Assembly: GCA_965602035.1 (NCBI GenBank)
Contig: OZ271919.1
Location: forward strand, 2,232,001-2,296,000
From: Natronospirillum sp965602035
GTDB lineage: Bacteria; Pseudomonadota; Gammaproteobacteria; Pseudomonadales; Natronospirillaceae
DNA length: 64,000 bases
Reading direction: 5' to 3'
The position numbers were made by a program, and so were the translations under genes. The notes under the pieces are model-generated. The model worked only from the letters and a program-made list of their open reading frames with translations. It was not told the DNA's origin and ran no database searches. Shown one piece after another: positions 53,776 through 62,361 of this stretch (the first letter of the stretch is position 1; every line of letters begins with the position of its first letter).

Positions 53776-54504
53776 TTACTCAGCCGGCTCTACCGAGGCT
53801 GACCCGGACGCGCTCTGGGTAACCCGTGGTTGCCCATAGTAGCGCACGCTGGCAGAGCCCGAGGAATTGACACTCAATTGCTCGGCAACACGTACGTCCG
53901 CATAAGCCGAACCGCTGGACCGCAAGCGCAGCGTCTGTGTGCTCAAATCCGATGCCCGCAGTGCGAGCGACCCGGAAGAGGTTACAGTCACGTCGCCAGC
54001 CCGCCCGGCAAGCGCCAGCTCGCCGCTGCCGCTGGTATTGATGTTCATTTCATCCACGGAGATTTCAGCCAGCTCAGCATCCACTGCACCGCTGAACTGC
54101 AACGCCAGCGAATCTCCGGACAGCCCCTCTCCATTCAGGGTGAACGAACCCCGCAGGTCGATTTCACGCACGGTCGGCAGATACACTCGATACTCAATGC
54201 GGGTCCGGCTGGAAATCGATGTACCGGAGCGCGTGTCCACCTCTAACTGGTCACCGTTCACCCTCACCTGCAGCGCCTCGTGGATATTGGCTTGCGCGCG
54301 AACAACCAGCTCGTTCCGGTCAGACGGCACAATGGTAACCGCACCGGTTTCATGCATTTCTAACCGGCTGACGCCGCCGAGATCATGGGTCACCTCAGAG
54401 AATGCACCCTGACCGACAATACCCTGGCCGGCACAGCCAACCAGCATGGACAGGGTCGAAAGCAGGGCGATCCGGGCAAGCAGGTTGAGGTTCGTGAATC
54501 TCAT
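53776..54504 (-). CDS. Head GIN domain (DUF2807) lipoprotein
   Basis: The 242-residue protein has a lipoprotein signal peptide with lipobox LVGC (Cys about 24). A right-handed beta-helix-like domain follows, full of short Ser/Gly repeats (NTSGSGELALAG, SSGSLAL, RSSGSAYADV, NSSGSASVRYYG). These mark the DUF2807 head-GIN family, whose function is unclear. It is a monocistronic gene. Confidence 0.88.
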   Translation of the reverse strand: MRFTNLNLLARIALLSTLSMLVGCAGQGIVGQGAFSEVTHDLGGVSRLEMHETGAVTIVPSDRNELVVRAQANIHEALQVRVNGDQLEVDTRSGTSISSRTRIEYRVYLPTVREIDLRGSFTLNGEGLSGDSLALQFSGAVDAELAEISVDEMNINTSGSGELALAGRAGDVTVTSSGSLALRASDLSTQTLRLRSSGSAYADVRVAEQLSVNSSGSASVRYYGQPRVTQSASGSASVEPAE

Positions 54505-54604
54505 GGTTTTCGCTCCGTGAAAAGACTGAGAATGCTTTTAGTACAGGGGAGCAGAGACGTCAACAAATTAAATTCAGGACGTCATTATGTGTGCTTCTGG
54601 AGGG

Positions 54605-54964
54605 TCACACGTACCCCTGACGCTGGTAGTCCCGAAAACCAGTCTCGGTGAGCTGGGCCAGTTCCCGGAACAGCACCGGATCGGACCGCCTGAAATTGAA
54701 GCAGGATTTCCCCTGCATGCGCTTTTTCAGCTCAGGCGATACCGATTCCAGCAACGCCGGGTTCACGTACACCGGCATGAGGTGAAAACTGACGTAGTTC
54801 TTCTTGATCTGCACGGCTCCGAACCAGAGCGGCTGACGGTTTTTCATGATGTGGTGCGTGTACAGCGACAATTCATTTTCGCTGTCGGCTGTGCACGTCA
54901 GCCGCTCTTTGTAGGGATGCAGGAGAGCGCGCAATTCGGTGAAAACAGAGTGCAATGGCAACAT
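54605..54964 (-). CDS. Conserved hypothetical protein (DUF1801-like)
   Basis: The 119-residue protein resembles small soluble DUF1801-type proteins, with an MLPLHSVFTELRALLHPY N terminus and a WFGAVQIKKNYVSFHLMPVY strand region near the middle. That assignment is tentative and no function is known. ATG at 54964 is chosen over 54994. Confidence 0.65.
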   Translation of the reverse strand: MLPLHSVFTELRALLHPYKERLTCTADSENELSLYTHHIMKNRQPLWFGAVQIKKNYVSFHLMPVYVNPALLESVSPELKKRMQGKSCFNFRRSDPVLFRELAQLTETGFRDYQRQGYV

Positions 54965-55109
54965 GCATGGCCTCACATTACCGGAATAAAGCAATCGCTA
55001 ACCGAGCGTTGCCGGTCGTTTCTGATCGAATCCATATAATGCAGAAGTAATGCCATTCTTCAAAGGCCAGGGAGTCGAACCCACCGGCTGAGTAATCAAT
55101 CTGTATGGT

Positions 55110-55142
55110 CCAGATCACACCAAACTGACACTGTCTGGTGAT
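55110..55142 (+). promoter_or_regulatory. Inverted repeat upstream of the ABM-methyltransferase-MocR operon
   Basis: CCAGATCAC (55110-55118) and GTGAT at the right (55138-55142), with TCTGG at 55134-55138, form nested inverted repeats about 50-80 bases before the first start codon. They may be the site of the MocR-type regulator encoded third in the operon. MocR regulators more often use direct repeats, so this is tentative. Confidence 0.35.
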
Positions 55143-55191
55143 TGCTGAGGCTTGTAAACTTCCACGAAACAAAAGACCACACGAGGCGGTT

Positions 55192-55512
55192 ATGTTTGCT
55201 CAAACACCGGTACCTCCCTATTACGCTGTGATTTTCACATCAACCCTCAACTCGGATTCCACCGGGTATGAGGCCATGGCAGAACGAATGATTCGCCTTG
55301 CTCAGAAGCAATCCGGATTTCTCGGACTGGAGTCTGTTCGCCACGGCATCGGTATTACCATTTCTTACTGGCGGGATGCCGAGTCGATCCATCGTTGGCG
55401 CCAGCACATCGAACATCGCGAGGCACAAACCCTTGGAAAAAACCGTTGGTATGACGGATACCGTGTTCGAATTTGTAAAGTAGAGCGGGCTTATGAGTTT
55501 CAAACTGGATGA
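55192..55512 (+). CDS. Antibiotic biosynthesis monooxygenase (ABM) domain protein
   Basis: The 106-residue protein has the dimeric ferredoxin-like ABM fold: YYAVIFTSTLN, then YEAMAERMIRLAQKQSGFLGLES and ISYWRDAESIHRWR near the C terminus. Members are small oxygenases or heme- or quinone-modifying proteins; the particular reaction is unknown. ATG at 55192 is the natural N terminus (MFAQTP). Its end overlaps the next gene by 20 bases. Confidence 0.85.
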   Translation: MFAQTPVPPYYAVIFTSTLNSDSTGYEAMAERMIRLAQKQSGFLGLESVRHGIGITISYWRDAESIHRWRQHIEHREAQTLGKNRWYDGYRVRICKVERAYEFQTG

Positions 55513-56194
55513 GATCATTCCCTGGGGCAGGAACCTTGGGGAGTATCAACAAATGTTCGACCTCACGAATCAGGACCTTGCCAGCCTAAGGATATTAGGT
55601 TGCGCCGATGGCCCCGCCTCTTTCAACGCAGAAGTGACCGCGCTATGCGGCTCGGCGATCTCGGTCGACCCGATTTATCAATTCCCTGCAACGGTGATTG
55701 AGAGTCGTATTCGCGCTGTTCGGCCCGTTGTGATGAATCAGGTCAGATCGAACGCCAATGACTACGATTGGTCAACTATGCAGTCTCCTGAGATCCTGGA
55801 GAGCAAACGCCTTGAAGCAATGGCCATGTTCCTGAAAGACTTCGATGCGGGACTCAAGGACGGTCGGTACCGGGCCTGTGGATTGCCCGAATTACCATTC
55901 AGTGACGGCGAATTTGACCTTGCTCTGTGCTCACATGCCCTTTTCCTGTACAGCGCTGAGTGGGACAGTGCGTTTCATTTGGCCTCCATCCGCGAGCTCA
56001 TGCGCGTCTCGAGGGAAACCAGAATCTACCCACTCACAACATTGGATGGCGACCTCAGCCCCCACCTAGCAGGAGTAGAGGACTGGCTGTCGGAACAGGC
56101 ATTTGAGTGGCAACGCAAACCTGTTCCTTATCGATTTCAGAGAAATGCCACAGAGATGCTGGTGATACGTAATCCTGGAGGGGCCAAACAGTGA
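55493..56194 (+). CDS. Methyltransferase-like protein, second gene of MocR operon
   Basis: The 233-residue protein has a class I methyltransferase-like fold by eye: LRILGCADGPASFNAEV in the S-adenosylmethionine-binding position (with an ILGCADG variant of the usual GxGxG), later SDGEFDLALCSHALFLYSAEWD, then ASIRELMRVSRE. The activity is unproven. It overlaps the ABM gene by 20 bases and the MocR gene by four, so all three are translated together. Confidence 0.7.
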   Translation: MSFKLDEIIPWGRNLGEYQQMFDLTNQDLASLRILGCADGPASFNAEVTALCGSAISVDPIYQFPATVIESRIRAVRPVVMNQVRSNANDYDWSTMQSPEILESKRLEAMAMFLKDFDAGLKDGRYRACGLPELPFSDGEFDLALCSHALFLYSAEWDSAFHLASIRELMRVSRETRIYPLTTLDGDLSPHLAGVEDWLSEQAFEWQRKPVPYRFQRNATEMLVIRNPGGAKQ

Positions 56195-57627
56195 GCCTGA
56201 ACCGCACGCACCTGACTCAATACGAACAGCTAGCTGAGCAGGTCACAGATCAAATTCGAGACGGCCTCTACCGTCCTGGTGAACGGCTGCCATCTGTGCG
56301 TGATATGGCTCGGCGAGAAGCACTCAGCCTGACGACTGTTGCCTCGGCCTACGGCTTGCTGGAGCAGCGTCGGCTGGTCGAGTCACGCCCCAGATCCGGC
56401 TATTTCGTTCGCCTGATGAGTTCGGCAGCTCTAGAACCGCCCAGATCCTGCAACGTTCCCGCGCACCCTCTGCCCGTAGCCAGTTCCCAGCTTATGGTTG
56501 ATACCTTATCGGTCGCGCATTCAGACGGTGTTAATCTGCTTACCGCCTACCCCCACTGCGAAGAAAACGTGCACACCAGCCTGAAGCGCGCTTTCGTGCG
56601 CACAGCCAAGCACGGGCATTACCTCCGGCTCGGCTACGGTCCATTGGAAGGAGAACTGGAACTTCGACGGCAGGTAGCACGCCAGGCACTCGATTACTGC
56701 GTATCGACAACCGCAGACGATATCATCATGACGGCCGGCTGCCAGGAAGCGATCACACTCGCACTACAGGCACTAACGAATCCCGGGGACGTCATCGCCG
56801 TCGAATCACCCTGCTACCCGGGCTTTGTTCAGATGATTGCCACATTCGGGCTGCACGCAGTGCAAATCCCGGCCGACCCCGATACCGGCCTTGACCTTGA
56901 CGCTTTGGAAACGGCGTTAACCCGGTGGCCGGTTCGCCTGGTTCTCGCCGTACCGACATTTTCCAATCCGCTGGGCGGCAGCATGCCACCGGAGCATCGC
57001 AAACGGCTTGTATCGTTGCTGAACATGCACGATCTGCCCCTGATAGAGGACAATATTTACGCTGACCTGGCATTCGACCACCATTATCGCGCCGCCGTAA
57101 AAGCCTTTGACACAGAGAAACGGGTGATTCTCTGCGGGTCGCTGTCAAAGAGCCTTGACCCGAAGTTCCGCACCGGTTGGATCATACCAGGCTGTTACTA
57201 CAGTGAGGTGCTACATCAGAAATATGTGTCAACGCTAGGAATGCCGACGATGGCGCAACTCGCGCTCGCAAACTGGCTCGATGGAACGGCCTTCCAACGG
57301 CATCTGAGACGGGCTCGCGAAGGCTACGCCCACAGACACGCACAACTGTGTGAATGGGTACATCAGGAATTTCCAACTGGCACGCGCGTTTCACGGCCAG
57401 CGGGCGGTCTCGCGCTCTGGCTGGAACTGCCAGGGAGTGCAGATACAACCCAGTTATTCTATGAAGCGCGTGAGGCCGGTATTCACTTCTCGCCTGGGGA
57501 GCTGTTCGCAACAGACTCACGCTTCCGACATTGCCTCAGATTGATTTTCGCCCAACCTTGGACAACGGAACGTCGCCGCGCCATTCGATGGCTGGGAGAC
57601 GCCTGCAAACGTCAGCTCGATGGGTGA
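56191..57627 (+). CDS. MocR/PdxR-type GntR-aminotransferase regulator
   Basis: The 478-residue protein joins an N-terminal GntR winged HTH (about 10-75: GERLPSVRDMARREALSLTT) to a fold-type I aminotransferase domain. The PLP lysine is in CGSLSKSLDPKFRTGW near residue 316. MocR regulators use bound PLP as effector or sensor and control B6 or amino-acid genes. GTG at 56191 overlaps the previous stop. Such regulators are usually divergent from their target; here the gene is the last of an operon. Confidence 0.93.
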   Translation: MSLNRTHLTQYEQLAEQVTDQIRDGLYRPGERLPSVRDMARREALSLTTVASAYGLLEQRRLVESRPRSGYFVRLMSSAALEPPRSCNVPAHPLPVASSQLMVDTLSVAHSDGVNLLTAYPHCEENVHTSLKRAFVRTAKHGHYLRLGYGPLEGELELRRQVARQALDYCVSTTADDIIMTAGCQEAITLALQALTNPGDVIAVESPCYPGFVQMIATFGLHAVQIPADPDTGLDLDALETALTRWPVRLVLAVPTFSNPLGGSMPPEHRKRLVSLLNMHDLPLIEDNIYADLAFDHHYRAAVKAFDTEKRVILCGSLSKSLDPKFRTGWIIPGCYYSEVLHQKYVSTLGMPTMAQLALANWLDGTAFQRHLRRAREGYAHRHAQLCEWVHQEFPTGTRVSRPAGGLALWLELPGSADTTQLFYEAREAGIHFSPGELFATDSRFRHCLRLIFAQPWTTERRRAIRWLGDACKRQLDG

Positions 57628-57636
57628 ATTCGCAGG

Positions 57637-57867
57637 TTAGCGATCATGCAACAGCCGCATCAGTTGCCGTTTCGACTCCGTGCATTGACATTCGTATCCC
57701 ATTTTTTCCAAGTCGACCCTCTCTAATCCAATATCTTTCAGCAGGTGATCCGGCAATTGAGCCACATGCATAAGACTGCGCTTTTTCTGTCGATAGCAGT
57801 GCCACAAACGAGTGACTCGCAGGAAGGAACCCAACGGTTTATCGACAATGGCCTTGATCCTGTTCAT
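57637..57867 (-). CDS. DUF1127 domain small protein
   Basis: The 76-residue basic protein has the DUF1127 pattern LMHVAQLPDHLLKDIGLERVDLEKMGYE at its C-terminal half. Family members are small regulators or RNA-binding proteins in other bacteria, but their role here is not known. It is convergent with the MocR gene. Confidence 0.85.
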   Translation of the reverse strand: MNRIKAIVDKPLGSFLRVTRLWHCYRQKKRSLMHVAQLPDHLLKDIGLERVDLEKMGYECQCTESKRQLMRLLHDR

Positions 57868-58025
57868 AAGACGGCTTCCGTTGCATCGTGGAGATACCGC
57901 TCAGTTTGAATGGGACCGCCGTTTCACTGGAGATACAGATCGTATGAATTTACGGCGAACAGATTGCTGATTAAGCCAACGGCGGATACGATCAGTGGTC
58001 AAAATGTGACCGGGATGTTGCTGCA

Positions 58026-58688
58026 ATGGATACCTTCATGTTCTTCGGTGCCAATCTGCTGTTCTGCCTGGCGTATGTCGTCCGCGATATGGCTTGGCTT
58101 CGAACCATCACCATCCTGGCCGCGAGTTTCACGTTCCCGTATTACCTGGCGCAATCAGAGCCCCTGTACAGCGCCATGTTCTGGCAGGGGGCGTTCATCG
58201 TGATCAATGGTGTCAACCTGACCATACTGTTGCTCGAACGGCGACCGGTAAAACTAACCGATGCCCAGATACAATTGCACCTGTCGACATTTCGCACGCT
58301 AACTGCGCGCGAAATGCTCAAGGTATTGAGGCCCGCAGAGTGGCGCACGGTTGAAGCCGGAGATACGCTGATTCGCGAGGGCGAACACCTGAACAAGCTG
58401 ATGCTCATACATCGGGGGCGGGCTGAAGTACGAAAGAACGGCGAATTTCGCGCCAATGTGGGGCCGGGGGATTTTATCGGCGAAATGAGCTTCGCGACCG
58501 GCAACGCAACGAGCGCCGATGTGATCGCCCGGGACCCGGTTCAGTACCTGGTCTGGCGGCGCCAGGACCTGCAGCGCGTCTATTACAAATACCCCAGACT
58601 GAAAGATGCCATGCAGAGTATTCTCGGCATTGATATGGCGCAGAAGCTGTCGCGACACGGCGAAGCCGCACAGCCGGAGAGTGCCTGA
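58026..58688 (+). CDS. Popeye-like membrane protein with cyclic-nucleotide-binding fold
   Basis: The 220-residue protein has three hydrophobic segments (about 4-19, 24-42, 48-71), then a soluble CNMP-binding fold (about 100-185) with AGDTLIREGEHLNKLMLIHRG and GDFIGEMSFATGNATSADVIA. This order resembles Popeye-domain proteins. The phosphate-binding cassette Arg found in CRP is replaced by Thr (GNATSADV), so the ligand may differ or be absent. A catalytic domain is lacking. It stands alone; no adenylate cyclase is near. Confidence 0.75.
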   Translation: MDTFMFFGANLLFCLAYVVRDMAWLRTITILAASFTFPYYLAQSEPLYSAMFWQGAFIVINGVNLTILLLERRPVKLTDAQIQLHLSTFRTLTAREMLKVLRPAEWRTVEAGDTLIREGEHLNKLMLIHRGRAEVRKNGEFRANVGPGDFIGEMSFATGNATSADVIARDPVQYLVWRRQDLQRVYYKYPRLKDAMQSILGIDMAQKLSRHGEAAQPESA

Positions 58689-58722
58689 CTGAGGACCGCT
58701 TTTCTGCTCGGTCAGACCCGTA

Positions 58723-59130
58723 TCAGGTCAGATCGGCAAAAGGGTTATAGGCCACTTCCCAGTAGTGGCCCTCCGGGTCCTGAAAATACCCGGAATAGCC
58801 GCCCCAGAAGACCTTCTGCCCCGGCTTCACAAGAGTGGCTCCCGCAGCCACTGCCTGCTGTAACACGGCGTCGACTTCCTGCTCACTGGCAACATTATGT
58901 GCCAGGGTGACGCCACTGAAACCCTGGCTCGGGGTGTCAGCAGGCAGCCCTATATCTTCCGCCAGCGACGAGCGCGGGAACAGGGACAGCCAGGTTCCTT
59001 CCAATTCAAAAAAAGCCACGCCGTCGCTGTCGAAGTTGTGGCGCGGCAGACCCAGCCCCTCCTCATAAAAGCGTGTGGCGCGCTCGAGGTCATCAACGCC
59101 CAGTGTTATCAGGCTGATCTTTGGTTTCAT
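58723..59130 (-). CDS. VOC family protein (glyoxalase/bleomycin-resistance fold)
   Basis: The 135-residue protein has two beta-alpha-beta-beta-beta modules: ISLITLGVDDLERATRFYEEGLGL, then a C-terminal YFQDPEGHYWEVAYNP motif with the metal-binding Glu. The substrate is unknown. ATG at 59130 has AGGTGAAC upstream; the longer start at 59142 is open. It overlaps the next upstream gene by 38 bases and probably shares its transcript. Confidence 0.88.
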   Translation of the reverse strand: MKPKISLITLGVDDLERATRFYEEGLGLPRHNFDSDGVAFFELEGTWLSLFPRSSLAEDIGLPADTPSQGFSGVTLAHNVASEQEVDAVLQQAVAAGATLVKPGQKVFWGGYSGYFQDPEGHYWEVAYNPFADLT

Positions 59131-60106
59131 GATGATGTTCACCTACCTTGATGACAATTTTACCGACATGGGCAGCCTCACCGAATCGCTGCAGCGCGCG
59201 CGGTATGTCCTGAAAGTCGTATGGCCCGTCGATGACACAACGCAGTGCGCCAGCCTCAAAGCGCTCCGTAATGTGTTGCAGTCCCTGATTGGTTTTCAGT
59301 GCCACAATCGCCAGCCGACGGTTACCCAGTCGGTTGAGTATCGGTGCCAGGCAGGCCAGCTCCAGAAGCTTTGACAGGCTGCCACCCACGGTCACGTAGC
59401 GTCCGTTCGGGTTGAGTGCGCGTTGATAGCGCCACGGCGACCGCGTGGTTCTTGCATCCAGCACCAGGTCGTATCTGCGTTCACCCGACGTGAAATCCGT
59501 TTCCCGGTAGTCGAGAACATGGTCGAAGCCCTGAGCCGTCAAAGCCTCCAGCTTATCGGCGGAATCCACACCCGTGACCTCGCAGCCAAAGGATTTCGCA
59601 ATCTGCAGGCCCAGGCTTCCCACGCCACCGCCGGCACCATTGATCAGCACAGACTCTCGGGGCTGTATCGCCCCAATGTCTACCAGCCCCTGCCAGGCCA
59701 GCGCCCCGGCGTGTGGCAATGCAACCGCCTGCTCGAACGTCATCGCAGGCGGCATTAGGTACAGGGCGTCTTCTTTCACCGCAACATACTCGGCAAACCC
59801 CCCGAAACCCGCCTCTGAAATGTCACCGAACACAGGATCGTCGGTTGAAAACTGAGTGACACCGGCTCCCGTTGCTTCAACCGTGCCTGCCACTTCGGCA
59901 CCCAGTATCGCGGTTCTCGGGCGCAGCAGGCCCATCATCAGCCGCAGCAGAGAAGGTCTGACGCGCAGCATCACCCAATCCCAGTCATTCACGGTTGTGG
60001 CATGCACTTTCACCAACACTTCTCCCGGACCGGCGACCGGCTTCGCGACGTCCTGTACCGCGAGCGTCGACGGAGGCCCGTAACGGGTATGAATAAACGC
60101 TTTCAT
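59093..60106 (-). CDS. MDR-family zinc-free NAD(P)H oxidoreductase
   Basis: The 337-residue protein is a medium-chain dehydrogenase/reductase of the quinone-oxidoreductase type. VKVHATTVNDWDWVML lacks the catalytic-zinc Cys. The cofactor loop is INGAGGGVGSLGLQIAKSFG near residue 150. Plant and bacterial relatives reduce quinones or reactive alkenals. ATG at 60106 is preferred; the frame stays open to 60163. The VOC gene follows, overlapping. Confidence 0.88.
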   Translation of the reverse strand: MKAFIHTRYGPPSTLAVQDVAKPVAGPGEVLVKVHATTVNDWDWVMLRVRPSLLRLMMGLLRPRTAILGAEVAGTVEATGAGVTQFSTDDPVFGDISEAGFGGFAEYVAVKEDALYLMPPAMTFEQAVALPHAGALAWQGLVDIGAIQPRESVLINGAGGGVGSLGLQIAKSFGCEVTGVDSADKLEALTAQGFDHVLDYRETDFTSGERRYDLVLDARTTRSPWRYQRALNPNGRYVTVGGSLSKLLELACLAPILNRLGNRRLAIVALKTNQGLQHITERFEAGALRCVIDGPYDFQDIPRALQRFGEAAHVGKIVIKVGEHHHETKDQPDNTGR

Positions 60107-60414
60107 AGGCACCCCGAACCGCTTTGATAAGAGATCGAGTATACGCCGACCGCCCGTCGACACCAGGCCTCTTCTGGCATACCAGAGTATCTAGCTCCTC
60201 ATGCATCAGCCAGTCAACTTCCATACTGTCCGACTGAGCAATAAGGTTTTATTCTACGGGCCTTTACTGCCGTTTTTCAGAACGGAGTCGCAATATTGCA
60301 ACACCGCTAAAGCTCGCGCCGCGCCAGCCGATTCACACTCCTAACCGGATATGGTATACCATCGTGCCCGAAACGATGCCGGCCGCCTTTAGTCAAAAGA
60401 AGGAGAACATCAAC
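60107..60414. other. Divergent region between oxidoreductase and chemoreceptor genes
   Basis: This 308-base gap holds no supported gene. It contains a sigma-28-type promoter (60308-60334), a perfect ATGGTATACCAT palindrome (60351-60362) and an overlapping CATCGT/ACGATG hairpin (60360-60378) shortly before the chemoreceptor start. Confidence 0.55.
60308..60334 (+). promoter_or_regulatory. Sigma-28 (FliA) promoter of the second chemoreceptor
   Basis: TAAAGCTC (60308-60315), 11 bases, then GCCGATTC (60327-60334). This matches the FliA consensus TAAAGTTT-N11-GCCGATAA in spacing and in TAAAG and GCCGAT. It lies 81 bases before the start codon. Confidence 0.72.
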
Positions 60415-61626
60415 ATGGACCGAGTCTCTCTCGTTGCACGCCTCTACTTTACGTTTGGACTGATTCTGATTCTGGCAGCGCTGCAGAGCCTGCTGGTGTG
60501 GCATTTCCTGGAGCAACCCGGGGCCAATGTCGACCGGAGCGGAGTTCTGCCGATTCTGGTTGCTGGCCCGCTCGCCATTCTGATAGTCGGCGGGGGCATT
60601 TTCGCTCTGATCGGAAACACTCTGAAGCAGCGGTTCCAGACACTGAGCCGGTTGGCCCGTCAGTTGGGCGACGGTGACTTTTCGGCCGATATCAGCACCG
60701 GCTCGCGCGACGAAATTGGCCGCGTCATGAACGATTTCGACGCCATGCGCACGCGCCTGCGGGAAACCCTGCATGGCATCCGTGCCCGGTCTCACGACGT
60801 GGGGCAGGAAGGAGAGCACCTGAACAGTGTCGTCACCAGTATGTCGCGCGTTGCCGATGAGCAGAGCAGCTCAGCGGACACTATTTCCGCATCCGTAGAG
60901 CAACTCACTGTCAGTATTTCACAGGTCTCTTCCAGCGCTGAGGAGGCGCGTGATTTCAGCCTTCAATCGGGAGAACAGACGCAGAACGGTGGCCGTGTAA
61001 TGGACGAAACCGTGGTTGCCATGGAGCGGATTACCAAGGAAGTGCGCGAAGTGGCAGAAGAGGTGGACGCTCTGAGTGCGCAGTCCGAGAAGATCAGCAG
61101 TGTGGTCGGCGTGATTGAAGCCATTGCCGAACAGACCAATCTACTGGCGCTGAATGCGGCCATTGAAGCCGCCCGTGCCGGGGAGCAGGGCCGGGGCTTT
61201 GCCGTTGTCGCCGACGAGGTGCGCACGCTGGCCCAGCGTACGAACGAATCAACGCAGGAAATCGCCACCCGGATCGAAACCATTCAGAAGGGTATTCAGA
61301 GCGCCGTGAAGGAAATGGGCGAGGCCGTGGAAGAAGTCGATCGCGGGTCGGCTCAGGTACGCGACGCTCGGGACCTGATCAAGGGCATCGAATCCAGCAC
61401 GGAACGTGTGGTGACCCTGGTCAACCAGATATCGGACGCGCTGTCGCAGCAGTCTGAGGCCTCCGGTGAAGTGGCTCGCAGCGTGCAATCCATCGCCTCA
61501 CTGGCTGGTGAGAACCGGGACTCCGTGCAGACTGTCGTTCAGGTATCCGACCGGCTGAGCCAGGTATCCGAGGCGGTGAATCAGGATGTGGACCGGTTGC
61601 GCCTTGGAGCCGCTACTACAGCCTGA
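60415..61626 (+). CDS. Methyl-accepting chemotaxis protein without large periplasmic domain
   Basis: The 403-residue chemoreceptor has two close membrane spans (about 9-31 and 44-66) joined by only about 12 residues, so it has almost no periplasmic sensor. A HAMP-like linker (about 67-118) precedes the signalling domain with EQTNLLALNAAIEAARAGEQG and VVADEVRTLAQR. It may sense membrane or energy state, or work through a partner, by inference. ATG at 60415 has AAGGAG upstream. Confidence 0.92.
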   Translation: MDRVSLVARLYFTFGLILILAALQSLLVWHFLEQPGANVDRSGVLPILVAGPLAILIVGGGIFALIGNTLKQRFQTLSRLARQLGDGDFSADISTGSRDEIGRVMNDFDAMRTRLRETLHGIRARSHDVGQEGEHLNSVVTSMSRVADEQSSSADTISASVEQLTVSISQVSSSAEEARDFSLQSGEQTQNGGRVMDETVVAMERITKEVREVAEEVDALSAQSEKISSVVGVIEAIAEQTNLLALNAAIEAARAGEQGRGFAVVADEVRTLAQRTNESTQEIATRIETIQKGIQSAVKEMGEAVEEVDRGSAQVRDARDLIKGIESSTERVVTLVNQISDALSQQSEASGEVARSVQSIASLAGENRDSVQTVVQVSDRLSQVSEAVNQDVDRLRLGAATTA

Positions 61627-62244
61627 TCAGCGTGACCCGCGATCGGATTTGTACCAGGAGTAAACCCGCATGGGGGGAATATTGCGCATCTCCAGATTGC
61701 AGGTCCGGTGTGGGCCCATGATCGGGTCCATAAAACGCGCCACATCGCTGCGAAACTGATAGGCCACAAATCGACCATCCGCGGAGAGATTATCAGCAAT
61801 GGCCTGCGCGATCGCCGTGCCAACGTGATCCGGCATTTTCGAAAACGGAATGCCGGAAATAACCACATCCGGCTGGCCCAGTTGATGGGCCGCCAGAATG
61901 TCCGCGAGGTCCGCCGCACTGCCATGGTGGTTGATCAGACGGGGGTCTTCAATGTCACCGATCAGGCCATGAAACTCCGGGCTCAGCTCAATGGTCAGCA
62001 GGCGGGCGCCGGGCCCGAGGTTGTGCAGAAACGTGCGAGTGGTGCCGCCCGTCCCGGGCCCCAGCTCCACCACAAGCCGCGCCTGCTGCAAGTCGGCGGC
62101 CTCCAGGATCCGGTGTTCAAGGTACCTTGAACTGGGTATGACAGAGCCCACTTCAGCCGGGTTACGCAGGAAACCACGAAAGAACGCCACCGGGTTGCTT
62201 CTGCTCCGCGGTCCAACGCCTGTGCCTACATTATCCTCTGGCAT
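61627..62244 (-). CDS. Class I methyltransferase resembling phospholipid N-methyltransferase
   Basis: The 205-residue protein has FRGFLRNPAEVGSVIPSSRYL and the S-adenosylmethionine motif VVELGPGTGGTTRTFL. The SVIPSS segment and low-complexity start match PmtA-like phospholipid N-methyltransferases, which convert phosphatidylethanolamine to methylated derivatives. rRNA dimethyltransferase relatives are an alternative. Its stop abuts the chemoreceptor stop (TGATCA). Confidence 0.78.
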   Translation of the reverse strand: MPEDNVGTGVGPRSRSNPVAFFRGFLRNPAEVGSVIPSSRYLEHRILEAADLQQARLVVELGPGTGGTTRTFLHNLGPGARLLTIELSPEFHGLIGDIEDPRLINHHGSAADLADILAAHQLGQPDVVISGIPFSKMPDHVGTAIAQAIADNLSADGRFVAYQFRSDVARFMDPIMGPHRTCNLEMRNIPPMRVYSWYKSDRGSR

Positions 62245-62361
62245 GCACTCTGCCCCCTATGGCCATTGCAGGTAATCTTCTCTAACTGACAATGGCCCAC
62301 CATCGCACGCTGGTCAAATGGCGCGGGCGTAAAGTATTGCCCTATCTGTTGATGCTGCCCC

